Notes: generated by a model from the letters alone, not told the origin. DNA of 37,900 nt from Bacillota bacterium (GCA_029572815.1 JAKPUQ010000034.1:1-37900), one strand, 5' to 3'. Positions 6,720 through 15,492 are shown, numbered from the stretch's first letter. Translations and numbers: made by a program.

Positions 6720-7148
6720 TTAAAGCTCGTAAGCAACAGGCTTCTGAGCCTCCTGCTTGTGATTAGCGTCCTTGTAGGTTCTGAGTCTCTTGAGCTGAGC
6801 TCTGCCGAGGCTGTTGTTGGGAAGCATTCCGTTAACAGCGATCATCATAGCTCTGTCAGCCTGCTCAGCCATCATGTCCTTGTAAGAAATGGACTTGAGT
6901 CCGCCGATCCAGCCTGTGTGCCAGTAGTACTTCTTCTGCTCCAGCTTTCTGCCTGTGAGAACAGCCTTAGCGCAGTTGATAACGATAACGTGATCGCCAC
7001 AGTCTACGTTGGGAGTGTAAGTGGGCTTGTGCTTGCCTCTGAGGATGTGAGCAGCCTTAGCAGCAACTCTACCCAGCGGCTTACCCTCAGCGTCGAGGAT
7101 ATACCATGTACGGCTAACTTCAGCCGGTTTTGTCAGTGTAGTTGACAT
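6720..7148 (-). CDS. rplM: 50S ribosomal protein L13
   Basis: The 142-aa protein starts MSTTLTKPAEVSRTWYILDA and contains the L13 signatures LGRVAAKAAHILRGKHKPTY, DHVIVINCAKAVLTG and MLPNNSLGRAQLKRLRTY. The ATG at 7148 is chosen because AGGAGG (minus strand, about 7157-7162) lies at proper distance and because the family starts here; an upstream in-frame extension would run through the leader. L13 is an early 50S assembly protein and is known to repress its own operon through the leader RNA in several bacteria. First gene of the rplM-rpsI operon. Confidence 0.97.
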   Translation of the reverse strand: MSTTLTKPAEVSRTWYILDAEGKPLGRVAAKAAHILRGKHKPTYTPNVDCGDHVIVINCAKAVLTGRKLEQKKYYWHTGWIGGLKSISYKDMMAEQADRAMMIAVNGMLPNNSLGRAQLKRLRTYKDANHKQEAQKPVAYEL

Positions 7149-7278
7149 AAATTTTTCCTCCTGTAAAATATTTTCAGAACGGAAAGCGAGTACGGAAACA
7201 AGAGGCAGAACCTCTGACTGCTGTCGGAAGCCGCTGCCTCTTGCTTCCCGAAAAAACGCCATTACCGTTTGCAGTGCA
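7149..7278 (-). ncRNA. L13-type ribosomal-protein leader RNA
   Basis: The roughly 130-nt 5' UTR of rplM holds a long stem: CAAGAGGCAG and CTGCCTCTTG (plus-strand positions 7199-7208 and 7234-7243) enclosing a smaller inner hairpin. This matches the position and general form of the L13_leader family, an autoregulatory mRNA structure in Firmicutes. I could not fold it against the covariance model, so the family name is by position and shape. Confidence 0.6.
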
Positions 7279-7284
7279 AGAATT

Positions 7285-7313
7285 ATTATACACGATATAA
7301 AAGTTAATGTCAA
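7285..7313 (-). promoter_or_regulatory. Promoter of rplM-rpsI
   Basis: On the minus strand TTGACA (7308-7313) and TATAAT (7285-7290) are spaced by exactly 17 bp. This is a full consensus pair, as expected for a ribosomal-protein operon. Confidence 0.85.
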
Positions 7314-7560
7314 GGCTTTTTCTGGGAATTTTTTAATATATACCCTGTTTTCTCTTGCAATCGCTCAGTTTTTCTCTCAATCTCTCTGTTTCTCACGTTT
7401 CATTTCAGTTTTAAGAGTTAGAAAAAACAAAAGGTTTCCCCTCGAATTATATGCACTTTTCCCATAGGGCCTCAGCAGTCATTTATTGCTGAAACTGACC
7501 GTTTTTGTATGGAATAGCACAGCTGTCTTGCCAATTATTGCTCATTATACCGTGGTCTCA
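7314..7560. other. Divergent intergenic region between rplM and the xylanase gene
   Basis: This AT-rich 247-bp stretch separates the divergent rplM and xylanase promoters. It contains pyrimidine-rich repeats (TTTCTCTCAATCTCTCTGTTTCTC, about 7371-7394) and a weak TCAGCA...TGCTGA inverted repeat near 7471-7490. I see no ORF, and no clear catabolite-control (cre) site. Confidence 0.4.
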
Positions 7561-7589
7561 TTGACTTATTTGTGCAATTGTGCTACAAT
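7561..7589 (+). promoter_or_regulatory. Promoter of the xylanase gene
   Basis: TTGACT (7561-7566) and TACAAT (7584-7589) are separated by 17 bp and carry a TGC extended -10. The start would be near 7596, giving a leader of about 30 nt that contains the GGAGG at 7612-7616. Confidence 0.8.
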
Positions 7590-7624
7590 GAAGTTACAAA
7601 AATTTATTTTTGGAGGAATTTACT

Positions 7625-9664
7625 ATGAAAGGAAAAAACATCAACAAGGTTGTTGCAGGTGTTATGGGTGCAGCTATGGCATTTTCGTCAACAGCCTCAG
7701 CTGTTCACGCGGTAGCACCCGCAGATGTACAGCTGACAAATGCAAAGGTATCTGCATCAGCAGAGGGCGAAGTCGTATATGATCTCGGCTTCGAGAGCGA
7801 GGATGACCTTGCAAACTGGTCCAACCGCGGCGGAGACGATACTACAAAGGTCTCTATTTCGGCAGATGCTGCAAAGAGCGGCAAGAGCGGACTTCTTGCA
7901 AGCGGCAGATCCGAGAGCTGGAACGGTCCCGCATTCCGTCTTGACGGAGTTCTTGAGCCTAACACCCAGTATTATCTCAGCGCTTCTGTAAAGGGCAAGT
8001 ACTACACAAGCGCAATGCTGAGCTTCCAGTCTTCAGCAGACGGAGTTACATCCTATTCCAACCTGGTACAGAACCTCAACGGCAGCGACTGGATGAGCGT
8101 CAAGGACGTTCCAATCAGCTATAGCGACGGCATGGAGGGAGTATACGTTTACTTCGAGGGCGGCTCTGATGATCTTTATGTTGACGATTTCAAGATCGTA
8201 AAGGCTCCCCATATCGATATTGAGAAGGATCTTCCCTCACTCAGTGAGCTGTACAAGGACAAGTTCAAGATCGGTACCGCTCTTACTCCCGAGGATCTGG
8301 CTTCACAGCCCTTTATGGACCTTGTTCAGAAGCACTTCGGCGAGAGCATCACAGTGGGCAATCAGATGAAGCCCGACTATGTTCTCAACAAGGACGCTAC
8401 ACTTAAATATTTTGAAGAGACAGGCGACGATGAGACTCCTCAGATCAGCTTTGCACAGGCTAAGCCCGTTCTCAACTATGCAAGAAAATACGGTATCCCT
8501 GTAAGAGTCCACACACTTGTATGGCACAGCCAGACTCCTGAGTGGTTCTTCAAGGAGGACTATGACGAAAAGAAGGATTACGTTTCACCTGAAAAGATGA
8601 CAAAGCGTATGGAGAACTACATCAAGAGCTATTTCGAGACTCTTACAGCTCTCTATCCTGATATTGACTTCTATGCCTGCGACGTTGTAAACGAGGCATG
8701 GCAGAACGACGGTACTCCCCGTAAGCCCGGCCACTGCGGTCAGTCAAACAACTATGAGGCTTCCGACTGGGTAGCTGTTTACGGCGACAACTCATTCATC
8801 GACTACGCATTCAAGTTTGCAAGACAGTATGCTCCCGAGGGCTGTAAGCTCTATTACAACGACTTCAACGAGTATATGGACAAGAAGAAGGCTATCTGCG
8901 ATATGGCAGAGAGACTCAAGGCAGCAGGCAACATCGACGGTATCGGTATGCAGTCTCACCTTGACGTAAGACAGAGCATGGATGCTGCTTTCCCATCACT
9001 GGGTATGTATGAGAGCGCTCTCAAGGATTATACTTCATTAGGCCTTGATGTTCAGATCACAGAGCTTGATGTTACTGTTCAGGAGAACTCAGGCGACAAG
9101 TACTTCGACGTACAGGCTACATATTATAAAGGACTCTTCGATCTCTATGAGAAGTACAGCGACAAGCTTTCAGCTGTTATCTTCTGGGGCGTTACAGATC
9201 CCAAGAGCTGGAGAAAGACACAGAATCCTCTTATCTTCGACGGCGACTTCAAGGCTAAGCCCGCTTTCACTTCCATCGTTGGAAGCAGAACAGCTGCTGA
9301 TCCTGTAAGAACAACTATTGCAGGCGGCGAAGTAAAGACTTCTACCACAACCACAACTACAACAACAGACACCACAACTACTACATCAACTACCACTCCT
9401 CAGGGCGGAATTCTTGAGATATTATGGGGCGATACAAACTGCGACAGCAAGGTCGAGCTGGCTGACGCTATCCTCATCATGCAGGCACTTGCCAACCCCG
9501 ACAAGTATGGCGAGAAGGGTACTGCTGAAAAGCACCTCACCGCACAGGGCAAGAAGAACGGTGATGTTGACGATTCCACTGAGGGTCTGACACCCAACGA
9601 TGCTCTCTTCATTCAGGAGTATCTCCTCCATATAAGAGAAACACTCATACCTTCCAAAAAGTAA
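7625..9664 (+). CDS. Cellulosomal endo-1,4-beta-xylanase: CBM22-like module, GH10, dockerin
   Basis: The 679-aa secreted enzyme cleaves xylan. A signal peptide occupies about residues 1-32 (KGKNINKVV then a hydrophobic stretch ending STASAVHA). A beta-sandwich module resembling CBM22/CBM4_9 covers about 45-195 (ends DDLYVDDFKIVKAP). The GH10 catalytic domain covers about 205-560, with acid/base Glu357 in DVVNEAW, nucleophile Glu480 in ITELDV and the WHSQTP motif at about 300. A Thr-only linker (about 573-592) leads to a C-terminal dockerin from about 602, with two Ca-binding duplicates (GDTNCDSKVELADAIL and NGDVDDSTEGLTPNDAL). The dockerin attaches the enzyme to a cohesin scaffold. ATG 7625 is chosen over an in-frame TTG at 7610 because GGAGG lies 8 nt before it. 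Single-gene transcription unit with its own promoter and terminator. Confidence 0.95.
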   Translation: MKGKNINKVVAGVMGAAMAFSSTASAVHAVAPADVQLTNAKVSASAEGEVVYDLGFESEDDLANWSNRGGDDTTKVSISADAAKSGKSGLLASGRSESWNGPAFRLDGVLEPNTQYYLSASVKGKYYTSAMLSFQSSADGVTSYSNLVQNLNGSDWMSVKDVPISYSDGMEGVYVYFEGGSDDLYVDDFKIVKAPHIDIEKDLPSLSELYKDKFKIGTALTPEDLASQPFMDLVQKHFGESITVGNQMKPDYVLNKDATLKYFEETGDDETPQISFAQAKPVLNYARKYGIPVRVHTLVWHSQTPEWFFKEDYDEKKDYVSPEKMTKRMENYIKSYFETLTALYPDIDFYACDVVNEAWQNDGTPRKPGHCGQSNNYEASDWVAVYGDNSFIDYAFKFARQYAPEGCKLYYNDFNEYMDKKKAICDMAERLKAAGNIDGIGMQSHLDVRQSMDAAFPSLGMYESALKDYTSLGLDVQITELDVTVQENSGDKYFDVQATYYKGLFDLYEKYSDKLSAVIFWGVTDPKSWRKTQNPLIFDGDFKAKPAFTSIVGSRTAADPVRTTIAGGEVKTSTTTTTTTTDTTTTTSTTTPQGGILEILWGDTNCDSKVELADAILIMQALANPDKYGEKGTAEKHLTAQGKKNGDVDDSTEGLTPNDALFIQEYLLHIRETLIPSKK

Positions 9665-9674
9665 AAAACTACAG

Positions 9675-9704
9675 GCTGCACGGCTTTGCCGTGCAGCTTT
9701 TTTT
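9675..9704 (+). terminator. Rho-independent terminator of the xylanase gene
   Basis: GCTGCACGGC-ttt-GCCGTGCAGC forms a perfect 10-bp stem with a three-base loop, followed by seven T residues. Confidence 0.93.
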
Positions 9705-9712
9705 ACGCTATA

Positions 9713-9741
9713 TTGACTTATTCCCCGTTATGTGATATGAT
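9713..9741 (+). promoter_or_regulatory. Promoter of the paired membrane-protein genes
   Basis: TTGACT (9713-9718), 17 bp, then TATGAT (9736-9741) with an extended TGA before it. A short inverted repeat (ATTGCCCCGCTATCGGGG region, about 9752-9770) follows in the leader. Confidence 0.7.
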
Positions 9742-9805
9742 ATTTCTATGATATTGCCCCGCTATCGGGGACTATACTTACGAATAACTATCAAGGAGTG
9801 CTTTT

Positions 9806-10477
9806 ATGAGTCTTTTAAGCAGAAATCAAGGCTACGCAGCAAAGCCTGCATCACCTGTCGCAGCAATCATCGTTTTCGGAATTATCTTCGCAATATCGCT
9901 GTTTTTCGGCATCAGCGGTCTTATGGGAGACAGCCGCAGCCTGGATCAGGCGTTTGAGATCGGTCTGGATAAGGATACCGTTGTAAGCGGCGTTCCGTCC
10001 TATGGAGCTCCACAGCCCAATCTGGACTATGAGCACGGCATAAACTCGGTAACTATCGGACATGAGTACTATTACATGATTCTGGACGAGTCTCAGGACA
10101 ATGTACTTCTCGTCCGTGCTGATAAGGACTTCGGCAAGAATTTCGACAGTGAAAGCTTTGAAAACGTGAAGGGCGCTTCCGTAAAGGGGAAGGTAAGGAC
10201 TGCCTCAAATGATGTCACAGCAAAGTTCAGCGATCTTACCACCATCCTGAACCCCACACTCATGTATATCGACACAACCTATAAGAGCAGGAGCATAAAG
10301 TGGTTCATAATAGCCGCTATCAATCTGCTCCTTATTGCAACAGTTGCCGTAAACTGCGTTATAAAGGGCAGAAACGGCGGCTCAGCCGGTGTTGTGGGCG
10401 GTCTCATAGGCTTCGTGGATCTGGCAGGAATGCTTGTGGCAGGCTATCTGCTCATCTACAATATCCTTCTGAACTAA
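9806..10477 (+). CDS. Membrane protein of unknown function, three TM segments (paralogue of next gene)
   Basis: The 223-aa protein has one N-terminal TM segment (about residues 19-42), an external domain of about 120 residues and two C-terminal TM segments (about 165-187 and 197-220). AAGGAGTG precedes the ATG. The external domain includes a segment NVLLVRADKDFGKNFDSESF that aligns with DMVIVRGTKHFGDMFDPETR in the next gene, with the same TM layout, so the two are paralogues. I do not recognise the family. They are probably co-transcribed (10 nt apart) and may form a hetero-oligomer in the membrane; that is inference. Confidence 0.8.
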   Translation: MSLLSRNQGYAAKPASPVAAIIVFGIIFAISLFFGISGLMGDSRSLDQAFEIGLDKDTVVSGVPSYGAPQPNLDYEHGINSVTIGHEYYYMILDESQDNVLLVRADKDFGKNFDSESFENVKGASVKGKVRTASNDVTAKFSDLTTILNPTLMYIDTTYKSRSIKWFIIAAINLLLIATVAVNCVIKGRNGGSAGVVGGLIGFVDLAGMLVAGYLLIYNILLN

Positions 10478-10487
10478 TGAAGTGTCT

Positions 10488-11159
10488 ATGAAGAATACAC
10501 ATTATTCCCTCTCACTTTTTGTACTTTCGCTCGTGTTCCTCACAGGAGCTGTATTGATTGCATGGAGAAACCTGCCCTTTCTGCTGGAGGAGCCTCAGAA
10601 CATCGCAGAGGTGCTTGACAGTCCCGAAAGCGGACAGGCTGTTGAATGGGTGCCGATAGCAGGCATGAGCAGCATCACCACCACCAAGGGACTTTTCGGC
10701 ACGGGGCTGTTCAAGACCTACCTCTACGGCGTTGCAGTAAAAAGCGGCGACACGAAGGACATGGTGATAGTCCGCGGCACAAAGCATTTCGGAGATATGT
10801 TCGACCCGGAGACTCGTCTCAATACACAGAATAAGTCCATCAGGGGAAATATGATGCCTATGGGCAGCAGCATGAAGACAGCAGTCGCTCCTATCAGCGA
10901 TCTGGTAAATGAGCACGGCTATTCCTTCGGCGGCGGCTGGTATGTGGACACCATGCTCAGATACAAGGCTTGGACAAGGATCATCTCGGCAGGCAGCTTT
11001 CTGATACTGTCTGCTGTTACTGCAGCGCGAGCCTTGGCAGAAAGAAGGCGCGAGAAAGCAGGGGAGTTCAGAGAACAGGGCTCACGAGCGGATCTGGTCA
11101 CTCTTGCTATCGTTGCCCTCAATATCGTGGTGCTGTATATCGTCGGCAGAGTTATCTGA
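10488..11159 (+). CDS. Membrane protein of unknown function, three TM segments (paralogue of previous gene)
   Basis: The 223-aa protein (from ATG 10488; an in-frame GTG at 10482 is an alternative) has TM segments at about residues 8-28, 165-185 and 203-223. Between the first two lies an external domain with SGDTKDMVIVRGTKHFGDMF, the block shared with the preceding gene. A short basic cytoplasmic loop (ALAERRREKAGEFREQGSR) joins the last two TM segments. No strong ribosome binding site is seen; the ATG is 10 nt after the previous stop, suggesting translational coupling. Function unknown; no enzyme motif is visible. Confidence 0.78.
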   Translation: MKNTHYSLSLFVLSLVFLTGAVLIAWRNLPFLLEEPQNIAEVLDSPESGQAVEWVPIAGMSSITTTKGLFGTGLFKTYLYGVAVKSGDTKDMVIVRGTKHFGDMFDPETRLNTQNKSIRGNMMPMGSSMKTAVAPISDLVNEHGYSFGGGWYVDTMLRYKAWTRIISAGSFLILSAVTAARALAERRREKAGEFREQGSRADLVTLAIVALNIVVLYIVGRVI

Positions 11160-11191
11160 GTTAAAGGGCATTGCCTGCCTGCTTTTTTGCA

Positions 11192-11220
11192 TTGACAACA
11201 GGCATAATAAATGATATAAT
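11192..11220 (+). promoter_or_regulatory. Promoter of proS
   Basis: TTGACA (11192-11197), 17 bp, TATAAT (11215-11220) with extended TGA: a full consensus. A GAAAGAGG ribosome binding site lies just before the ATG at 11262. Confidence 0.85.
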
Positions 11221-11261
11221 AAATATATCTATCTAAAATATAACAGAAAGAGGTCATATAT

Positions 11262-12707
11262 ATGGCAAAAGATAAAAAGCTGGTATCTGAGATAACCTCA
11301 ATGGACGAGGATTTCGCTCAGTGGTATACCGACATCTGCAAGAAAGCAGAGCTTATTGAATATACAAGCGTTAAGGGCTGTATGGTAATACGCCCCTACG
11401 GCTATGCTATATGGGAGAATATGCAGCATATCCTCGATACTACCTTCAAGGAAACAGGCCATGAGAATGTATGTATGCCTATGTTCATTCCCGAGAGCCT
11501 TCTCCAGAAGGAAAAGGATCACGTTGAGGGCTTCGCTCCGGAGGTTGCATGGGTAACTCACGGCGGAAACGAAAAGCTTGAGGACAGACTCTGTGTACGT
11601 CCTACATCAGAGACCCTTTTCTGCGAGCACTACGCTAATATCGTTCACTCCTACCGCGACCTTCCCAAGCTGTACAACCAGTGGGTAAGCGTTGTACGCT
11701 GGGAGAAGACCACACGTCCCTTCCTCCGTTCAAGAGAGTTCCTCTGGCAGGAGGGTCACACTATCCACGCTACAGCTGAGGAGGCTATCGAGGAGACAGA
11801 GCGTATGCTCAACGTATATGCGGATTTCTGCGAGAAGTCCCTTGCTATGCCTGTTATAAAGGGCAAGAAGACCGAGAGCGATAAGTTCGCAGGAGCTGTA
11901 TCCACTTACGCTATCGAGGCTCTTATGCACGACGGCAAGGCACTTCAGGCAGGTACCTCACACTACTTCGGCGACGGCTTCGCAAAGGCTTTCGGCATCG
12001 AGTATACAGACAAGGAAAACAAGAGAGTAAATCCCCACCAGACCAGCTGGGGCGTTGCAACCCGTCTTATCGGTGCAGTCATCATGACTCACGGTGATAA
12101 CAGCGGTCTTGTTCTTCCTCCCGCAGTTGCTCCTGTACAGGCAGTTATCGTGCCTATCGCCCAGCACAAGGAGGGCGTTCTTGACAAGGCAGGCGAGCTC
12201 TTCAACGAGCTCAAGGCAGCAGGTATCAGAGTAAAGCTTGACGACAGCGAGAACTCACCCGGCTGGAAGTTCGCAGAATACGAGATGAAGGGCGTGCCTG
12301 TACGTATTGAGATAGGTCCCCGTGATATAGAGGAAAATCAGTGCGTTGTCGCTATCCGTTACAGCGGCGAGAAGAAAACAGTAGCACTGGGCGACCTTGC
12401 AACATATGTAAAGGCTCTCCTTGAAAAGGAGATACCTGAGGGTATGTTCAACAAGGCTGCTGAGAACCGCGCAAACAGAACATATGCCTGCACAACTATC
12501 GACGAGATAAACAAGGCTCTTGAGAAGCACGGTGACGGCTTCGTAAAGGCAATGTGGTGCGGCGACGAGGCTTGTGAGGATGAGATAAAGGAAAAGACAG
12601 GCGTTGGCTCAAGATGTATCCCCTTCGAGCAGGAGAACCTCAGCGACAAGTGCGTCTGCTGCGGCAAGCCTGCAAAGTGCATGGTATACTGGGGCAAGGC
12701 ATATTGA
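11262..12707 (+). CDS. proS: Prolyl-tRNA synthetase, archaeal/eukaryal-like type
   Basis: The 481-aa class II synthetase charges tRNA-Pro. It starts [20 protein letters not shown] and shows class II motif 2 in [16 protein letters not shown] and [20 protein letters not shown], and motif 3 near [17 protein letters not shown]. An anticodon-binding domain follows. The C-terminal zinc-binding extension has Cys-rich blocks ([22 protein letters not shown]) and the terminal Tyr of ProS type 3. It lacks the inserted editing domain of the usual bacterial type, which agrees with its length. This type is common in Clostridia. It stands alone between its own promoter and a hairpin. Confidence 0.96.
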   Translation: MAKDKKLVSEITSMDEDFAQWYTDICKKAELIEYTSVKGCMVIRPYGYAIWENMQHILDTTFKETGHENVCMPMFIPESLLQKEKDHVEGFAPEVAWVTHGGNEKLEDRLCVRPTSETLFCEHYANIVHSYRDLPKLYNQWVSVVRWEKTTRPFLRSREFLWQEGHTIHATAEEAIEETERMLNVYADFCEKSLAMPVIKGKKTESDKFAGAVSTYAIEALMHDGKALQAGTSHYFGDGFAKAFGIEYTDKENKRVNPHQTSWGVATRLIGAVIMTHGDNSGLVLPPAVAPVQAVIVPIAQHKEGVLDKAGELFNELKAAGIRVKLDDSENSPGWKFAEYEMKGVPVRIEIGPRDIEENQCVVAIRYSGEKKTVALGDLATYVKALLEKEIPEGMFNKAAENRANRTYACTTIDEINKALEKHGDGFVKAMWCGDEACEDEIKEKTGVGSRCIPFEQENLSDKCVCCGKPAKCMVYWGKAY

Positions 12708-12742
12708 TCGCCCCATAGCTTAACGCGATACACAGAAATAGT

Positions 12743-12780
12743 GCCCCTAAGTTTCAGATGACAGCTTAGGGGCGTTATAA
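12743..12780 (+). terminator. Hairpin terminator after proS
   Basis: GCCCCTAAG (12743-12751) pairs with CTTAGGGGC (12765-12773), a 9-bp stem with a 13-nt loop. Only a poor T-run follows (GTTATAATAAG), so termination may be incomplete. Confidence 0.6.
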
Positions 12781-12809
12781 TAAGGGCTGTCTGCTTATAT
12801 ATGGCAGCT

Positions 12810-12823
12810 GTGTTTGCAAACAC
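12810..12823. promoter_or_regulatory. 14-bp perfect palindrome upstream of rnhA
   Basis: GTGTTTGCAAACAC is a perfect palindrome in the 200-bp gap between proS and rnhA, about 50-60 bp upstream of two TATAAT boxes (12871-12876 and 12881-12886). It is shaped like an operator for a dimeric regulator. No convincing -35 box fits those -10 boxes. Confidence 0.4.
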
Positions 12824-12908
12824 AAACATAAAACAGGTTTACTTCGGGTAACACCTACCCATTTTGTATATATAATATGTTATAATCAATTGACTTCGGT
12901 TTTCAGAG

Positions 12909-13358
12909 GTGAGACTTATCAAAACAGTTGAGATCTTCACAGACGGCGCCTGCAGCGGCAACCCGGGTCCCGGCGGATACGGTGTTGTGCTCCGCTATAA
13001 CGGCGTGGAAAAGGAGCTTTCCGGCGGCGACAGCGCCACCACCAACAACAGAATGGAGCTCCTGGGCGTTATTACGGGACTTTCCGCACTCAAGGAGCCA
13101 TGTAAGGTGATACTTACCACCGACAGCAAGTATGTGGTGGACAGCGTCACAAAGGGCTGGGTATACGGCTGGAAGAAAAAGGGCTGGATAAAATCCGACA
13201 AGAAGCCCGCACTCAATGTAGACCTCTGGGAGCGGCTCTTGCCCCTGCTTGAAAAGCATGAGGTGACCTTCAACTGGGTCAAGGGACACGCAGGTCATCC
13301 CGAAAATGAACGCTGCGACAGGCTTGCTGTGGAGCAGCGCGATATATATGCAAAATAG
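12909..13358 (+). CDS. rnhA: Ribonuclease HI
   Basis: The 149-aa enzyme cuts RNA in RNA-DNA hybrids. The four catalytic acids are visible: Asp in [16 protein letters not shown], Glu in [10 protein letters not shown], Asp in LTTDSKYVV and Asp in [10 protein letters not shown]. The basic handle region [16 protein letters not shown] and the His-loop [13 protein letters not shown] are present. No ATG is available; GTG at 12909 is taken as start, but it overlaps the AGAGGTGAG purine block, so the exact start is uncertain by a few codons. The stop lies in AATAGGAGG, so the ribosome binding site of the next gene overlaps the end of this one. First gene of the rnhA-iscS-iscU cluster. Confidence 0.94.
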   Translation: MRLIKTVEIFTDGACSGNPGPGGYGVVLRYNGVEKELSGGDSATTNNRMELLGVITGLSALKEPCKVILTTDSKYVVDSVTKGWVYGWKKKGWIKSDKKPALNVDLWERLLPLLEKHEVTFNWVKGHAGHPENERCDRLAVEQRDIYAK

Positions 13359-13371
13359 GAGGAATCTACCA

Positions 13372-14565
13372 ATGGAAGAGAAAAGGTTCATATATGCCGA
13401 TAATGCGGCAACTACGGCGGTATCAGAGGAAGTCCTCAACGCCATGCTGCCCTATTTCCGTACAGCCTACGGAAATGCTTCCAGTATATACAAGCTGGGA
13501 CGCGACGCCCAGCGCGATGTTGAGATAGCCCGCGAGAAGGTGGCAAAGGCTCTCGGCGCAGAGCCAAGGGAGATTTTCTTTACCAGCTGCGGCTCGGAGT
13601 CGGACAACTGGGCTATAAAGGGAACTGCCGAGATGATGGCGAAAAGAGGCAAGAAACACATCGTTACCTCTGTTTTCGAGCATCACGCAGTGCTCCACAC
13701 CTGCGAATACCTTGAAAAGCAGGGCTTTGAGGTGACATACGTCCCCGTAAGCGACAAGGGTCTCATCGACCCCGAGGACGTGAGAAAGGCTATCCGCGAG
13801 GATACAGCTCTGGTCACCATAATGTACGCAAACAACGAGATAGGCACTATCCAGCCTATTGACGAGATAGCTGCAATATGCAAGGAAAAGAAGGTTCTTT
13901 TCCACACCGACGCCGTTCAGGCTGTTGGTCATGTTGAGATTGACGTCCACAAGCAGGGCATTGATATGCTTTCGCTGTCGGGACACAAGATACACGCTCA
14001 GAAGGGCATCGGTGCCCTCTATATCCGCAAGGGCATAACCCTTCCAAACCTTATCCACGGCGGCGGACAGGAACGCGGAAAACGCGCTGGTACAGAGAAT
14101 GTTCCCGCTATCGTGGGACTGGGCGTGGCAATTGAAGCTGCCACACGCAATATTGCCGAAAAGGCAGCTATCATAACTCCAAGAAGAAACCGCCTTATCG
14201 ACGAGCTTCTGAAGATACCCTATACACGCCTCAACGGCGACAGGGACAAGCGCCTCCCGGGAAATCTCAATATTTCCTTCGAGGGTCTTGAGGGAGAGTC
14301 GCTCCTGCTCATGCTTGACCTCAACGGTATCTGCGGTTCATCGGGCTCAGCCTGCACATCGGGTTCACTTGATCCCTCACACGTTCTGCTCTCCATAGGT
14401 CTGGTACACGCCGTAGCTCACGGCTCACTGAGACTTTCCATAGAGGAGGACGTAACTGACGAGGATGTGGACTATATCCTTGAGGTCATTCCAAAGGTAG
14501 TTGACAGGCTGCGTTCTATGTCACCCGTGTGGGAGCGCATGATGAAAGGCGAAAAATACGAATAA
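13372..14565 (+). CDS. iscS: Cysteine desulfurase (IscS/NifS family)
   Basis: The 397-aa PLP enzyme takes sulfur from cysteine for Fe-S clusters and other thio-cofactors. The PLP lysine is Lys206 in [12 protein letters not shown]; His105 in VFEHHAVL and Asp180 in FHTDAVQ are the usual cofactor contacts. The sulfur-carrying Cys is Cys328 in [11 protein letters not shown]. The short active-site loop places it in the group I NifS/IscS type. ATG 13372 is chosen because TAGGAGG lies 7 nt before it; an upstream in-frame start would overlap rnhA. It is followed after 25 nt by the EF-Tu-domain-like gene and then iscU. Confidence 0.95.
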   Translation: MEEKRFIYADNAATTAVSEEVLNAMLPYFRTAYGNASSIYKLGRDAQRDVEIAREKVAKALGAEPREIFFTSCGSESDNWAIKGTAEMMAKRGKKHIVTSVFEHHAVLHTCEYLEKQGFEVTYVPVSDKGLIDPEDVRKAIREDTALVTIMYANNEIGTIQPIDEIAAICKEKKVLFHTDAVQAVGHVEIDVHKQGIDMLSLSGHKIHAQKGIGALYIRKGITLPNLIHGGGQERGKRAGTENVPAIVGLGVAIEAATRNIAEKAAIITPRRNRLIDELLKIPYTRLNGDRDKRLPGNLNISFEGLEGESLLLMLDLNGICGSSGSACTSGSLDPSHVLLSIGLVHAVAHGSLRLSIEEDVTDEDVDYILEVIPKVVDRLRSMSPVWERMMKGEKYE

Positions 14566-14590
14566 ATAACAACAACGGGGGTGTAAGATT

Positions 14591-14995
14591 ATGGGAATAT
14601 TTGATAATTTAAAGGACAAGCTCCTCAACAGGGAGCCCAAGAACCATGAATTTCTTACAGACGACGAAAGGGAGCTCCGCGAGTATGAGGAATACTACAC
14701 TCCTCAGTCGGGAGTTGCCGACGGTACCTATGCCGAGTTTGTGGTGAGCGACGTTTTCACCATAACGGGCAGGGGAACTGTCGCGGTGGGGACCGTGACA
14801 GGCGGCGTTTTCAGTGTCGGGGACAAGGTAGTCATCGTCCGCGGCAGGGAGAACGAGATATATTCCGAGATAATGGGGATAGAGCAGTTCCGCAAGGTCT
14901 GTAATACCGTCTCGGAGGGCGCAAATGCTGCCTTTATGCTGAAGGACGTGGACAGAAAGCAGATAGGCAGGAATGACATCATCAAGAAGCAGTAG
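14591..14995 (+). CDS. Stand-alone EF-Tu domain II-like beta-barrel protein
   Basis: The 134-aa soluble protein has an acidic N-terminal tail (LLNREPKNHEFLTDDERELR) and then, from about residue 46, a stretch that closely copies domain II of translation GTPases: VFTITGRGTVAVGTV (about 55-69), GGVFSVGDKVVIV and a later ANAAFMLKDVDRKQIGRNDI, equivalent to the 'G..v.l.L.gi....i.rG' end of the barrel. There is no GTP-binding domain. AACGGGGGTG precedes the ATG. It sits 25 nt after iscS and 29 nt before iscU, so it is almost surely co-transcribed with them. Its job is unknown; binding of an RNA 3' end, a tRNA or a protein partner is possible from the fold. The fold call is confident from the motif; the function is open. 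Confidence 0.75.
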   Translation: MGIFDNLKDKLLNREPKNHEFLTDDERELREYEEYYTPQSGVADGTYAEFVVSDVFTITGRGTVAVGTVTGGVFSVGDKVVIVRGRENEIYSEIMGIEQFRKVCNTVSEGANAAFMLKDVDRKQIGRNDIIKKQ

Positions 14996-15024
14996 GCTTC
15001 AAAATTTTCAAAGGAGTAATTGCT

Positions 15025-15441
15025 ATGTTATACAGTGAAAAGGTAATGGATCATTTCTCAAACCCGAGAAATGTGGGCGAGATCGAGGACGCTGACGGCG
15101 TAGGAGAGATCGGAAACGCAAAGTGCGGCGATATCATGAAGATGTACCTGAAAATAGACAACGGCATAATCACAGATGCAAAGTTCAAGACCTTCGGCTG
15201 CGGTGCGGCAGTTGCCACATCTTCAATGGCAACTGAGCTCATCAAGGGCAAGTCCATCGACGATGCGCTGAAGCTGACAAATCAGGCTGTTGTGGAGGCT
15301 CTTGACGGACTTCCGGCAGTAAAGATACACTGCTCAGTGCTGGCAGAGCAGGCAGTAAGGTCTGCACTTTCCGACTATTACACAAGACAGGGAATTGATC
15401 CACTCCCCATCGTAGGCGAGATCAAGGAGCCCGAGGAATAA
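15025..15441 (+). CDS. iscU: Fe-S cluster scaffold protein IscU/NifU-like
   Basis: The 138-aa scaffold has the three cluster-binding cysteines: Cys34 in NAKCGDIM (with Asp36, which tunes cluster release), Cys59 in TFGCGAA and Cys103 in KIHCSVLAE. The opening MLYSEKVMDHFSNPRNVGEI is the standard IscU start. AAAGGAG precedes the ATG. Cysteine desulfurase IscS would donate sulfur to it. HscA/HscB, ferredoxin and IscR are not adjacent, as is common in anaerobic Firmicutes with a minimal ISC pair. Last gene of the cluster, followed by a hairpin. Confidence 0.95.
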   Translation: MLYSEKVMDHFSNPRNVGEIEDADGVGEIGNAKCGDIMKMYLKIDNGIITDAKFKTFGCGAAVATSSMATELIKGKSIDDALKLTNQAVVEALDGLPAVKIHCSVLAEQAVRSALSDYYTRQGIDPLPIVGEIKEPEE

Positions 15442-15464
15442 AAAGAGAACCCATAAAAAGTTTT

Positions 15465-15492
15465 GCCCCTCAGTGTTTCGCAGCACTGAGGA
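15465..15492 (+). terminator. Terminator hairpin after iscU (same sequence family as the one after glmM)
   Basis: CCTCAGTG and CACTGAGG form a stem around TTTCGCAG, followed by AGGATTATTTT. The sequence GCCCCTCAGTGTTTCGCAG is repeated exactly at 37706-37724 after glmM. Confidence 0.75.

Noticed and set aside
9340..9405. Short tandem ACA/ACT repeats considered as CRISPR or microsatellite
   Set aside because: They encode the Thr linker; there are no spacers and no cas genes in the window.
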